Positions 47,933 through 57,339 of a stretch of DNA of 64,000 bases are shown piece after piece. This DNA comes from DASUAS01 sp963819475 (GTDB lineage: Bacteria; Actinomycetota; Acidimicrobiia; IMCC26256; DASPTH01), in assembly GCA_963819475.1 (NCBI GenBank), contig CAWFWE010000002.1, positions 930,001-994,000 on the forward strand, given 5' to 3'. The notes under the pieces are model-generated. The model ran no database searches and was not told the origin of the DNA. It was given only the letters and a program-made list of their open reading frames with translations. Position numbers and translations under genes: made by a program. How positions within the stretch are numbered: the first letter of the stretch is position 1; every line of letters starts with the position of its first letter.

Positions 47933-49135
47933 GTGATTGACGTGGAGGACTGGGCAGAGATCCGGCGACTGCATCGGGCAGAGGGGTTGAGCATCAAGGC
48001 CCGTCGTTTGAAGCTGGCGCGCAACACCGTGCGCGACGGGCTGCGATCCGAGGTGCCTCCGCGCTACGAGCGGGCGCCGCGCGGCTCAGCGGTCGATGCG
48101 GTCGAGCCGCAGATCCGCGAGCTGCTGGCCGAGTTCCCGACGATGCCGGCGACGGTGATCGCGGAGCGGGTCGGCTGGGAGCGTGGGATCACGGTGCTGC
48201 GCGATCGGATCGCGGAGCTGCGGCCGTTGTTCGTGCCGCCCGATCCGTGTCAGCGCACGTCGTATGCGCCGGGCGAGCTCGCCCAGTGGGACCTGTGGCA
48301 ACCCGACGTGGGGATCCCGGTCGGGTTCGGCCAGGCCGACAAGCTCTGGGTCGTTTCCGGGGTGACCGGCTTCTCGCGGTTGCACGGCGGCTGGATGGTG
48401 CCGTCGCGCGCCGGCCACGACGTGCTGGGCGGCATGTTGCATGTCCTCGACCAGTTCGGCGCGGTGCCGCGCACCGCGGTGTGGGACCAGGAGGGCTGCA
48501 TCGGCCAATGGCGAGGCGGTCGCCAGGTGCTGACGCGCGAGTTCCAGGCGTTCCGCGGCACGCTCGGCATGGGCGCGCGGCTGTGTGGACCAGCGGATCC
48601 CGAAGCCAAGGGGATCGTCGAACGTATGAACGGCTACTACGAGACGAGCTTCTTGCCAGGGCGGCGCTTCGAGAGCGTCGACGACTTCAACCGCCAGTTC
48701 ATGGGTTGGCTGCGGCGGGCGAACAACCGCATCCATGGCACCACCCGACGCCGACCCTCCGAAGCGATCTGGGAGGACCGCGGCTCGATGATGGCCTTCC
48801 CGCCGGTGCTGCCCGACCCGTCGTGGCGGTTCGCTGTTCGGTTGCCGCGCGACCACTACGTGCGGGTCGACACCAACGACTACTCGGTCAACCCTCGCTT
48901 CGTCGGCCGCCGTGTGGACGTGCGCGTGACGCTCGACGAGGTGGTCGTGACCTGCGACGGCACCGAAGTCGCCCGACACCAACGCTGTCTCGCGAAGCAT
49001 CAATCGTTGCTGCACCCTGACCACTCGAGAGCGTTGCGGGCGATGCGCGCCGAGCAGCAGGTCGCGGCCGCGTTCGCCGACACGGTCGAAGAACGCGACC
49101 TCACCGACTACGACCGGATGCTCGGGGTCGCGTGA
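47933..49135 (+). CDS. istA: IS21 transposase IstA
   Basis: A 400-residue transposase starting at GTG 47933 behind GGGGGAGGAAGG. The N-terminal HTH (RLHRAEGLSIKARRLKLARN) is followed by the rve catalytic core, with Asp in AQWDLWQPDV, Asp in TAVWDQEGCIGQW and Glu in AKGIVERMNGYYE. The C-terminal Mu-type beta domain is DTNDYSVNPRFVGRRVDVRV. It overlaps istB by a few bases, the normal arrangement. Confidence 0.94.
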   Translation: MIDVEDWAEIRRLHRAEGLSIKARRLKLARNTVRDGLRSEVPPRYERAPRGSAVDAVEPQIRELLAEFPTMPATVIAERVGWERGITVLRDRIAELRPLFVPPDPCQRTSYAPGELAQWDLWQPDVGIPVGFGQADKLWVVSGVTGFSRLHGGWMVPSRAGHDVLGGMLHVLDQFGAVPRTAVWDQEGCIGQWRGGRQVLTREFQAFRGTLGMGARLCGPADPEAKGIVERMNGYYETSFLPGRRFESVDDFNRQFMGWLRRANNRIHGTTRRRPSEAIWEDRGSMMAFPPVLPDPSWRFAVRLPRDHYVRVDTNDYSVNPRFVGRRVDVRVTLDEVVVTCDGTEVARHQRCLAKHQSLLHPDHSRALRAMRAEQQVAAAFADTVEERDLTDYDRMLGVA

Positions 49136-49908
49136 TGACCACGACGAAACCAGCGACCGACATCGCCTATCTCTGCCGCGCACTCAAAGCGCCGTCCCTC
49201 GCCCGTTCGGTCGAACGCCTCGCCGAGCGGGCACGAGCCGAGAGCTGGACGCATGAGGAGTTCCTCGCCGCGTGTCTCGAACGCGAAGTCGCGGCCCGCC
49301 AAGACCACGGCGGCGAAGGACGCATCCGCGCCGCGCGGTTCCCAGCCCGCAAGACGCTCGAAGACTTCGACTTCAGCTTCCAACGATCCCTGAAGCGTGA
49401 CGTGGTCGCGCATCTCGGCACCCTCGATTTCGTTGCTGAGCGTGCCAACGTCGTGTTCTTGGGTCCACCCGGCACCGGCAAGACCCACCTCGCGATCGGC
49501 ATCTCCATCCGCGCCTGCCAAGCCGGCCACCGCGGGGCGTTCGCGACCGCGGCGGAATGGGTCGCACGCCTCGGCGACGCCCACACCCAAGGCCGACTCC
49601 ACGACGAGCTGCGCCGCCTCGGACGCATTCCGCTCCTCGTCATCGACGAAGTCGGCTATATCCCCTTCGAAGCTGAAGCCGCGAACCTGTTCTTCCAGCT
49701 CGTCAGCTCCCGCTACGAACGCGCCAGCATGATTGTCACCAGCAACAAGCCCTTCGGACGCTGGGGTGAGGTCTTCGGTGACGCCACCGTCGCGGCCGCA
49801 ATGATCGACCGGCTCGTCCACCACGCCGAGGTCGTCTCGCTCAAGGGCGACAGCTACCGACTTAAGGACCGCGATCTCGGGAGGGTGCCACACGACGACC
49901 TAGCGTGA
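49132..49908 (+). CDS. istB: IS21 helper ATPase IstB
   Basis: A 258-residue AAA+ ATPase of the IstB/DnaC type. It has an N-terminal helical part, Walker A GPPGTGKTHLAIGIS, Walker B RIPLLVIDEVGYIPFE, sensor region MIVTSNKPFGRWGEVFGD and the C-terminal HHAEVVSLKGDSYRL. It starts at GTG 49132 or ATG 49135 and overlaps the istA stop. It delivers target DNA to IstA. Confidence 0.94.
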   Translation: MMTTTKPATDIAYLCRALKAPSLARSVERLAERARAESWTHEEFLAACLEREVAARQDHGGEGRIRAARFPARKTLEDFDFSFQRSLKRDVVAHLGTLDFVAERANVVFLGPPGTGKTHLAIGISIRACQAGHRGAFATAAEWVARLGDAHTQGRLHDELRRLGRIPLLVIDEVGYIPFEAEAANLFFQLVSSRYERASMIVTSNKPFGRWGEVFGDATVAAAMIDRLVHHAEVVSLKGDSYRLKDRDLGRVPHDDLA

Positions 49909-49979
49909 CCACCGACCCGGCCGAAGGGGTCAACCTTCAGCCGCTGGAAGGGGGTCAAGATTCAGCCGGCGTTGACACA

Positions 49980-50424
49980 TCCGGTCGTGGCGCTCAAGAA
50001 GCAACCAAGTCCTGGTATCGGAAGAGGTGGGTTGAAGTCGTCGCGGCCGCAGTTGCGATTCTGGTGATCGCTGGAGGCATTGGCGCACTCAGTGGCAGTG
50101 GCAGCGACAAGAAGCAGGCAAGCTCGCCGAGAGCGACCGCGCCCAAGTCGAAATCGACCACCGGTGATGAGCCGACGACGACCAGCGCGCCGCCAACTAC
50201 AACGGCGCCACCGACCACGACAACGACGCGTCCGACGATCACGCCCGAGGCAGCCGAGTTCATCTTCAAAGAGCGCGCCAGTCACTCCAAGCTACGACGA
50301 ACTCGTGAAGAACCCGAACGGGACTCCAGGCGAAGTCGTCTACTTCCGAGCCAAGGTGTTCCAGTTCGATACGGCCACTGGGCCCACCGCGATGCTCGTC
50401 TACGTCAGCCCTGGCGACTCCACA
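49980..50424 (+). pseudogene. 5'-truncated membrane-anchored protein
   Basis: Directly after the IS21 right end an open frame without a start reads a membrane helix (WVEVVAAAVAILVIAGGIG) and a Thr/Pro-rich linker (TTTSAPPTTTAPPTTTTTRP). After a frame slip near 50275 a folded part follows (PSYDELVKNPNGTPGEVVYF, then DTATGPTAMLVYVSPGD). The N-terminus was removed by IS21, and the C-terminal end breaks at 50424, where an unrelated glyoxalase tail begins. It is probably a former single-pass extracytoplasmic protein, family unknown. Confidence 0.6.
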
Positions 50425-50425
50425 G

Positions 50426-50602
50426 GCGACGATCGAGTTCGAAGTTCGAGACGTGGCCTCGGCCGCGCAGGAACTCGAACAGAAGGGCTACGGGCTCCTC
50501 CATCCGCCGAAGACCGAGCCGTGGGGCCAGACCATCGCGCGGTTGTTGAGCCCGGAAGGCCTCCTTGTCGGCTTGAGCTACGCCCCTTCATTGCACGCCC
50601 TG
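50426..50602 (+). pseudogene. 3' remnant of a glyoxalase/VOC-family gene
   Basis: About 59 codons read ATIEFEVRDVASAAQELEQK, GYGLLHPPKTEPWGQ and ARLLSPEGLLVGLSYAPSLH. This is the second half of a VOC (glyoxalase/bleomycin-resistance-like) domain with its EPWGQ and SPEG motifs. No start or first half is present; the gene is joined to the end of the truncated membrane-anchored protein. It is a recombination scar. The next 85 bp hold nothing I recognise. Confidence 0.65.
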
Positions 50603-50687
50603 CGTAGACAGCGCGTAACTGGTCTGGCGGCGCGCCAGTGCGGCAGATATGCGCCCGGCGCTTGTCATGGAGGACGCTTCAACGTGC

Positions 50688-51227
50688 TCACCATGCCCGG
50701 CGCATCGGCCGCATTCGGCGCCGGTAACCGGCGACGACCTTGCGGATCTGCCCCTCCATGCCGAGGTCGCGCAGCTCCGGATGGATCCAACCGCCTCGCT
50801 CGACGCGACCGCCACCCATCCCGCCCGCGATCGTCGATCCGAGATCATGCCGCTCGAAGAAGACCGCTCGGCTGTCATCCGAGAGGCCGGGCGTCGCGAT
50901 CATGTCGATGTCCCGCAGGAGGTGCACGAGGTTGTCCTCCGTGCACCGCACTTCGCGGGCCGGGAACACGGCGTAGATCTGACCGCCGTCATCACCTTCG
51001 AGGACGACGACGCCGTCGTCATGGCACTGTGCGTCCGCGAGCGAGGGCAGCGACCAGTACTCGTAGCCATACCGGTCGGCCATCCATCTGCGCAGGATGC
51101 TCTCAGCCATGGCGACAGACTGCCCGCGTTGGCTGCACACCTGCCACCAATTGCGGCCCGCGTCCACAAGGGCTTCAAACAAGTAGCCCAGTCTGTCGAG
51201 GCAGAACGATTTCCTCTTTGTTGTCAA
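50688..51227 (-). CDS. Hypothetical protein, 5' end probably displaced by IS110
   Basis: A 179-residue soluble frame. The C-terminal part looks like genuine coding (MAESILRRWMADRYGYEYWS, then YAVFPAREVRCTEDNLVHLL, FFERHDLGSTIAGGM). The TTG at 51227 lies inside the presumed end of the IS110 copy (TTGACAACAAAG), so the first 15 residues may be element-derived. The ATG at 51110 is an alternative start. No family recognised. Confidence 0.45.
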   Translation of the reverse strand: MTTKRKSFCLDRLGYLFEALVDAGRNWWQVCSQRGQSVAMAESILRRWMADRYGYEYWSLPSLADAQCHDDGVVVLEGDDGGQIYAVFPAREVRCTEDNLVHLLRDIDMIATPGLSDDSRAVFFERHDLGSTIAGGMGGGRVERGGWIHPELRDLGMEGQIRKVVAGYRRRMRPMRRAW

Positions 51228-52423
51228 GACCTCGTGTTCGTGCTGGTGCGGGCGCGGGAACGCTTCGTCGTGGCTGAGGTCGGTTGGCGGGTTCTAGCGT
51301 TGGGTCGGGTCCGGGAGTGGTTCTTCCGAAGCGCCGGTTGTTGGGGTGTGAGACCGGTCACGCTGGATTGCAGAGTCGTCCCCGTTTGCCCTCCCGGGCC
51401 CGTTCTCGCAGCGTCGAGGAGCAGTTGGCGGTAGATGGCGTCGCTGATCCGACGCTTCAGTGCGCGGACGGCTTCTCGTTTCGTTTTGCCTTCCGCGACT
51501 TTGCGGTCGAAGAACGCACGGCCCGGTGAATGCGTGAAGCGGATCTGGGTGATCGCGGCGATGTGGATCGCATGATTCAGTTGACGGTTCCCACGTCGCG
51601 ACAACCGATGGGTGATCCGACCACCGGAAGACACCTCGATGGGGGCGGTGCCGGTGTAGGCGGCGAAGTGATCACGGTGCCGGAACCGGGTGACGTCACC
51701 CGTGTAGCCGATCACCATCGCCGCGACGACTGGTCCCACTCCGAAGAGGTCGGTCAGGCTGGTGCCCGACTCGGTGACCGCCGCCGCGATGCGAGCTTTA
51801 GAGGTGCGCATCTGGTCGTCGAAGCGACGCAGGTCCTCGAGATGCTCGAGCGCCAGGGCGTGGCGGGCCCGTTCGACTGGCGTCATCGCCTTCGCCGAGG
51901 CGAGCAGACGTGCGGCGCTGCGAGCGTTGATTTCTTTGGGGATCCCGCCCGGAACGAGCTCGGCCAAGAGGGCGTGCAGCCGACAGGCGGTCCGGTTCCG
52001 GGCCCGCCCGAGATCGTTGTTGCGCTTCGCGTAGAGGCGCAACACGCCGGCGTGGTCGTCCCGGCCCACGCGTGCCAGGCGCGGGGCGCGCAGCCCGGCG
52101 ACCGCCACCGACAACGCGTCGTTGGTGTCGTTCTTGTTCGAACGACCCGAACCCAGCACCCGCACTCGTGCCGCCAACGTCGCGGGCACGTCCACCACCC
52201 GCTCACCGGCTGCCACGAGCTGGCGAGCGAGGAGATAGCCAAGCCCGCCGGCGGACTCGATCGCCCACGTTCGTTGATCGAACCGTGCCGCCCACCGCAA
52301 CAACTCGCTGACCTGACGGGCCGTCGCTCGCACCGTCACGGCCGCGAGTTCCACCTCGTCGCCGTCGATCGCGACCGCGGTGTGCGACCCCTTGTGCGGA
52401 TCGACACCGATCATCACCACCAC
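51224..52423 (-). CDS. IS110-family transposase, intact
   Basis: A 399-residue DEDD transposase. The N-terminal catalytic domain has GVDPHKGSHTAVAIDGDE, WAIESAGGLGYLLARQL and NKNDTNDALSVAVAG. The C-terminal Transposase_20 domain has DLFGVGPVVAAMVIGYTGDV, HFAAYTGTAPIEVSSGG and RRGNRQLNHAIHIAAITQIR. The tail is basic. It starts at GTG 52423 or ATG 52414. The gene is unbroken, in contrast to the two other IS110 copies in the window. IS110 elements usually lack clear inverted repeats, and I could not define its ends. Confidence 0.93.
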   Translation of the reverse strand: MVVMIGVDPHKGSHTAVAIDGDEVELAAVTVRATARQVSELLRWAARFDQRTWAIESAGGLGYLLARQLVAAGERVVDVPATLAARVRVLGSGRSNKNDTNDALSVAVAGLRAPRLARVGRDDHAGVLRLYAKRNNDLGRARNRTACRLHALLAELVPGGIPKEINARSAARLLASAKAMTPVERARHALALEHLEDLRRFDDQMRTSKARIAAAVTESGTSLTDLFGVGPVVAAMVIGYTGDVTRFRHRDHFAAYTGTAPIEVSSGGRITHRLSRRGNRQLNHAIHIAAITQIRFTHSPGRAFFDRKVAEGKTKREAVRALKRRISDAIYRQLLLDAARTGPGGQTGTTLQSSVTGLTPQQPALRKNHSRTRPNARTRQPTSATTKRSRARTSTNTRS

Positions 52424-52879
52424 TCAGCACCTCCCGAATCGCTCCGTTGATGAGAGGCCAGTGCGGGCACTCCTGATTTCACGCTCGAACTGCCGCACCT
52501 CTTTTGAACCACGCCCCAGCGAGATCCCGGCGGGTCAGCACCTCGTTAGAAAACCAGTCGGCGTGACCGACGGCAGGCAGTTAGAGAACCAACCCGCCGA
52601 GACCCCCGACGCTACGGAACCCCGCAGCGTCCACCGCGGACACTCAATCAGGCAGATATGGCGTGCGGGATTAGGGCACGTCGGTGGCAGGAACTCGCGC
52701 CTTTGCGCGCACCGCGTGGATCAAATAAGAGCGGCCGCACGCCAGTCCTACACCTACGCATCAACTACAAGCGTCAGTCCGGCGTGAAGTCTTGCACCCC
52801 GCCTACGCGATCACGTTCACAGCTTCTGACCGTTGCGCCGACGTGTGAGCGCTTGGGCTGGCCGTATCTCCTAGTCACG
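52424..52879. other. Left flank of IS110; no gene seen
   Basis: This 456-bp stretch separates the IS110 gene from a membrane-protein gene. No frame has both a ribosome binding site and known motifs. IS110 elements carry a non-coding end of 100-300 bp upstream of the transposase, including a guide RNA in some members, so part of it may belong to the element. Confidence 0.35.
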
Positions 52880-53569
52880 TCAGGCCGCAGCCGCGGCGAT
52901 CACCGCTGCGGGTTCCGTCACTGTCTTGGCCCGGAACATGATCACGCTGGTGAGGATGATCCAGATCGCCCAGAGAATGAACGCCGCGAAGCCGAACGCG
53001 CCGATGGCGTCGCCGGTCGTCGCGACCGCGTAGCTCGCGACGATGAACGCGATCGTGTCGATGATCCCGATCCATGCGAGCCAGATCGGGAACACCCGAG
53101 TCCGAAACGCCAATACCGAGACCGCAAGGGTGAGCACCGCCAAGCCCATCGACGCCGCCGCGGCAAACCCCTGGCCCAACACGAAGAAGAACCTGGCCTC
53201 GTTCGCGCCAACCGTCTTGAGTGTCAAGGCAACCGTGGCATCGATCGCGGCCATCCCAATTTGTCCGGCGCCCCCCAACACCAGCCCCAGCACCGCGATC
53301 AACGCGAGGCGAGGCTGACCACCCTCCACGCGCCGCAACCGGGCATACAAGCTTCCCGCCCACCACAAGATCGGCACCGCCGCCAACCCGCCGATGAACG
53401 CACCGACCTTGATCCCGTCCGTGTGGTCCTGAAACGACTTCAAGATCTTCGCCGCCGAGTCTGACGACTTCGGGGTCGATCCCGTGACCACGATGCTCGC
53501 GATCACCAACACCACGAACAGGATCCCACCGAGCGCGCTGTACCGCTCCCACTTCGTCGACTCATCCAC
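52880..53569 (-). CDS. Six-helix membrane protein, function unknown
   Basis: A 229-residue protein from an ATG at 53569 with GGAGG 14 bp upstream. Hydrophobic segments lie around GGILFVVLVIASIVVTG, VGAFIGGLAAVPILWWAG, LALIAVLGLVLGGAGQI, FFVLGQGFAAAASMGLAVL, FPIWLAWIGIIDTIAFIVA and FGFAAFILWAIWIILTSVIM. I do not recognise a named family. It is complete, unbroken and divergent from a small secreted protein gene. Confidence 0.8.
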   Translation of the reverse strand: MDESTKWERYSALGGILFVVLVIASIVVTGSTPKSSDSAAKILKSFQDHTDGIKVGAFIGGLAAVPILWWAGSLYARLRRVEGGQPRLALIAVLGLVLGGAGQIGMAAIDATVALTLKTVGANEARFFFVLGQGFAAAASMGLAVLTLAVSVLAFRTRVFPIWLAWIGIIDTIAFIVASYAVATTGDAIGAFGFAAFILWAIWIILTSVIMFRAKTVTEPAAVIAAAAA

Positions 53570-53758
53570 CGTCGTGCCTCCTACATGGACGGCGGCCCCC
53601 CGCCGACTCTTCGACGAGCTTGATCCAACCCGAACAGCGAATCAAGCACTGCGCAGGTGGCACTGGGCGAAGTCCTCATTCACCTACCGCTTCCCGCCCA
53701 GCGCCGATCGGCAGTTCTGGCGCAGTCTGCTGCGGCCGCATTGCGACGTTGTGGCAGC

Positions 53759-54280
53759 ATGATCTCCGTGAAAGGACTACGGGGCGGGCGAGCTGTGGCC
53801 GTGTCGGCCGCGGTGATGGCGCTTGTCATGGTCGTGTCCTCCGCGGCGTCAGCAGCGAATGGCATGACACCCGTCCGTACGGTCTGCAAGTACTTCACGT
53901 TGTCCGATGCAAAGCAGGTCTTCGGCTCGACGGTGTCGCGCGTGCCGAGGACGGCTCCGGGGTCGTGCCTGTATTCGGCTTCGGCCGCAACGTTGAACAC
54001 GGGCGAGGCGAGCAATCAGCCGCCACCAGGCGTGTTGGTGCAGATGTCCCGTGGCCCGAAGCCCCATGCACTCTCCGGGAGGCCGACACCCGGTGCGCAA
54101 CGCGTGCGGGTCGGGTCGGCCTGGGGGTGGTACACGGCACCCGCGCCGACCAGTACGAACGACATCGGAACGCTTCAGGTCTACGACCACGGCCGTCTCA
54201 TCCAGGTTGCCGCTTCCGGGACAATGGACGATCGCGCCACGTCCACGCACATCGGATCGGTCGTTCTGCAGCACCTCTGA
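53759..54280 (+). CDS. Small exported protein
   Basis: A 173-residue protein starting at ATG 53759 (a GTG at 53768 is possible). The N-terminus (GGRAVAVSAAVMALVMVVSS, cleavage near ASA-A) is a signal peptide. The mature part has two cysteines (TVCKYFTLSDAKQVFG, APGSCLYSAS) that could form a disulfide, and a DUF3558-like arrangement of a lipoprotein-type sensor fold, but there is no lipobox. The ribosome binding site is weak. Function unknown. Confidence 0.65.
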   Translation: MISVKGLRGGRAVAVSAAVMALVMVVSSAASAANGMTPVRTVCKYFTLSDAKQVFGSTVSRVPRTAPGSCLYSASAATLNTGEASNQPPPGVLVQMSRGPKPHALSGRPTPGAQRVRVGSAWGWYTAPAPTSTNDIGTLQVYDHGRLIQVAASGTMDDRATSTHIGSVVLQHL

Positions 54281-54771
54281 CGGCAATCTCTTCGGCAAAC
54301 GGGAGAGTGCTATCGCCTCTGGCCATCGCAACGCGCCAGATTGCCCAGTGAGAATGCGGGCGGCAACGTGGTGGGTCCACCGTCGTGATGGTGAGGGTGG
54401 GTAGGTTGCTCGGCTCCTGAACCTGGCACGCCCCGTTCCGGAGGGTGATCGAGCTGGCTGCGCCAACAGCCTGCTCGTCCACGGTCTCCTTCCCGGGACG
54501 TGCGTGCCATCCCTTGACCTGTTCAACGAGAGAAGGGATGGCGATGACCATCGTAGAGACCTCGCGTCTGATTGTCGGTGGTGTTGACACGCACCTCGAT
54601 GTGCATGTCGCGGCTGCAGTTGACGCGAACGGCGCCTTGTTGGGGGTGCAGTCGTTCCCGACGACGCTGGACGGCTATCACGCCGTGTCGTGTTGGCTGA
54701 GCTCCTTCGGTGTGCTCGAGCGGGTCGGGGTGGAAGGCACCGGGACCTACGGCGCGGGCCTGGCACGCCAC

Positions 54772-56058
54772 GGGGCTGCTGCACCGTTGGTTGATACTTC
54801 TTGTGCCCGGCGAGGCCGGGGTGGAGAGGATGTCAACGTGCCGAAGAAGTTCCCTGTCGAGTTCAAGCGTGATGTGGTCACCGTCGCTCGCCGAGGTGAC
54901 CTGACGATCAACGAGGTCGCGGCCGACTTCGACATCTCCCCGGAGTCGGTGCGGCGCTGGATGCGCCAAGCCGACATCGATGACGGCGTCAAGGACGGTC
55001 TCACGACCGCGGAACAGGCCGAGCTCGTGCAGCTACGCCGCAAAACGCGTCGCCTCGAGATGGAGAACGAGATCCTGCGCCGCGCTGGCCGCGTACTTCG
55101 CTCGGGACCAGCTCCCAAAAAGAAGTTCCCGCTGGTCCTCGACCTGGCCGCCGAGGGGTTCCCGGTGCGGTTGACCTGCGGGGTGCTCGGCTTCTCGACC
55201 CAGGCGTTCTACAAGTGGCGCGCACGACCCTGCTCGGATCGCGACTGGGCGAATGCGCACAGCACCAACGTGATCGTCGACGTGCATGCCGATGACCCCG
55301 AGTTCGGCTATCGGCTCATCGCCGATGAGCTCGAGGACGAGGGCAACGCAGCTGCGAACGTCGCGTGTGGCGGCTCTGCAAGGCGCAGCGGGTGTGGTCG
55401 ACGACCGCCAAGAAGGGCCGCAGAGCGCACGGCAAGACGCCCGGTCCGGCGGTGCACGACGACCTGGTGCAGCGGGTATTCACCGCGCCGGCACCCGACG
55501 TGGTGTGGCTCACCGACATCACCGAGCACCCTACGGTCGAGGGGAAGCTCTACTGCTGTGCGATCAAGGACGTGTTCTCGAACCGCATCGTCGGCTACGC
55601 GCTCGGCGAACGCATGACCGCCCGGCTCGCCGTCTCCGCATTGCGTTCCGCGATCGCTCGTCGGCAACCCGAGGGCACGGTCGTGGTTCACTCCGACAGG
55701 GGCGGCCAATTTCGTTCCCGTGCCTTCCGAGCAACGCTCAAGGCGAACGGGCTCACCGGGTCGATGGGTCGCGTTCGCGGCAGCCGGCGACAACGCCGCC
55801 ACGGAGTCCTTCTACTCGCTGCTGCAAAAGAACGTCCTCGACCGGCGTCGCCGTTGGCGCACCCGCAGCGAGCTCGCCTACGAGATCGTCGTCTGGATCG
55901 AGCACACCTACAACCGCCGACGTCGTCAACGCGCGCTCGGCCGGCTCACCCCCATCGCTTACGAGCTCGCGTTCACCCCACCGCCCTGCCTCGACGACCA
56001 CGACCAAGCAGCAGCATGATCACTCACAACCACCGTCAACCGAACGTGCAGCAGACCC
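54772..56058 (+). mobile_element. IS3-family element inserted in the IS110 transposase gene
   Basis: The 1287-bp element has imperfect inverted ends: GGGGCTGCTGCAC on the left, and reverse-complement GGGTCTGCTGCAC on the right. It is flanked by a CAC target duplication (54769-54771 and 56059-56061). A 3-bp duplication is normal for IS3. Removing the element plus one CAC restores the host frame exactly. Confidence 0.9.
54838..56019 (+). CDS. IS3 transposase (OrfA + OrfB, several frame slips)
   Basis: It starts at GTG 54838 behind GGAGAGG. The OrfA part has an HTH (RGDLTINEVAADFDISPESV) and leucine zipper (QLRRKTRRLEMENEILRR). The OrfB part has FPVRLTCGVLGFSTQAFYKW, then the rve core with Asp in VVWLTDITEH, Asp in VVVHSDRGGQF and Glu in NAATESFYSLLQKN, and the end HTYNRRRRQRALGRLTPIAY. 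Frames change near 55083, 55365 and 55775. One change may be the programmed OrfA/OrfB shift of IS3; the others are lesions or sequencing errors. Confidence 0.8.
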
Positions 56059-56877
56059 CACCTCGCCGCGTCGGGGGTGCCGGTGATCGAGGTTGATCGC
56101 CCGAACCGCCAAGAACGGCGACGCAACGGCAAGTCGGACGAGCTCGACGCGATCGAAGCAGCGCGGGCGGCGCTGTCGGGTCGTGCGCGTGGTCACGCGA
56201 AGAGCGGCACCGGTCCCGTCGAGGGGCTACGCGCGTTGCTGGTCGCGAAACGCTCGGCGCGGTCGATCCGGATCAAGACCACGGGCCAGCTCCGTCATCT
56301 CGTGATCACCGCACCAGACGATCTCCGGGCCCGGTTCAGCGGACTGACCACCAAAGCACTCGTGAACCAGGCCGCGGGACTGCGACCTCGGGCAGGCAAC
56401 GACCCGGTCCGTCACGCCACCAAGACCGCGATCGTCACCCTCGCTCGCCGCGTGCAGACCACCAACGCCGAGATCGCCGCCGTCGATCGCCAGCTCGAAC
56501 GTCTCGTCCGAACGACCGCGCCCCAGCTGCTCGAGATCTACGGGGTCGGTGTTGACACCGCCGCGATCTTGTTGGTCACGGCCGGTGACAACGCGGCACG
56601 GATCCGCAACGAAGCAGCCTGGGCGCACCTCTGCGGTGTCGCACCCATCCCCGCCGGCTCCGGCAAGACCAACCAACGGCGCCGCCTCAACCCCGGCGGG
56701 AACCGCCAAGCGAACCATGCGCTCTGGCGGATCGTGCTCACCCGATTGGGCCAAGGCGAACCACGCACCGTCGCCTACATGCAACGCCGCCTCGCCGAAG
56801 GTCACACCAAACCCGAGATCATCCGCTCCCTCAAGCGCTACGTCGCTCGCGAGATCTACCAACAGCTCCCGCGCTGA

Positions 56878-57339
56878 CCCGACGAACCAGATCGGGTCGC
56901 GGTGACGGGACTGACCCAAGATTGCCCTGACACCCTTCGGGGTTGTCCTTCGATCGACCTGCCGTCCCGTCACCGTCACCCACGCCGAACCGCTTGGCCT
57001 AATAAGAGCGTGCCCTCACGAGTGGCCCATCACTGGACTGCCAACACCTCGGCGTTGACCCCTTGACAACACATAGGAGCGTCGCTCTGCGCTCGTTCTG
57101 CCTCGAGCAGCGCCGTACAGATTCGCGGCCCGCACGCGCGGCCGGTCGCAGGCACGCGGATGTGTCGTTCTGCCTCGCGCACCCGGTTCGCGCCCATAAG
57201 GGCACACCGAACGTTCGCCGGTTGGTTCGATGGACTGCTTTGCTCGAGTGTTGGGGCGTAGCGTCGGGCTTTCATCAACTGTGGCTGGGGTCGTGTTGGC
57301 TCCGCCTGCGTGGCCTCTTGCTGTGTTCAGGAGGTCGTG
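56878..57339. other. IS110 right flank and promoter region of the recombinase gene
   Basis: The first part is the flank of the split IS110. TTGACA at about 57064 is part of the CTTGACAAC run shared by the IS110 copies. The remaining 260 bp lead to the recombinase start with AGGAGG in place. I see no separate gene in this 462-bp stretch. Confidence 0.4.

Larger units (their letters stand above)
47808..49977 (+). mobile_element. Complete IS21-family insertion sequence
   Basis: The ends are related multiple terminal repeats, as is usual for IS21. On the left TGTCGCCACCGGCTGAAA (from 47808) is followed by a second copy GGTCGAATGTTGACCCCC. On the right the reverse complement reads TGTCAACGCCGGCTGAAT followed by GCGGCTGAAGGTTGACCCC. 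The element is about 2170 bp and carries istA and istB in overlapping frames, both intact. I could not read a target duplication with certainty. On the right it cuts a membrane-anchored protein gene. Confidence 0.88.
54538..56877 (+). pseudogene. IS110-family transposase gene split by an IS3 element
   Basis: The N-terminal 78 codons (MAMTIVETSRLIVGGVDTHL, VEGTGTYGAGLARH) end at 54771. The rest (LAASGVPVIEVDRPNRQERR, KSDELDAIEAARAAL, LLEIYGVGVDTAAILLVTAG, NRQANHALWRIVLTRLGQ) resumes at 56062 in the same frame once the inserted element and one CAC are removed. The rebuilt protein is about 349 residues with no stop or frameshift, so it was intact until the insertion. After the gene, 56878-57075 looks like its right flank, with CTTGACAACACATAGG as in the other IS110 copies. 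Confidence 0.9.

Noticed and set aside
47800..49985. Target-site duplication of the IS21 element
   Set aside because: The flanks (AGCGACCG on the left, CATCCGGT on the right) do not match; deletion of one flank or a different exact end is possible, so none was annotated.
52500..52620. Possible tRNA or structured RNA in the gap left of the IS110 gene
   Set aside because: No TTCGA-type T loop, no acceptor pairing and no CCA-like end could be found.
55114..55124. Programmed frameshift slippery site in the first IS3
   Set aside because: The run has five A followed by G, not the six needed for A-AAA-AAG, and another slip lies just upstream, so the site cannot be assigned with confidence.
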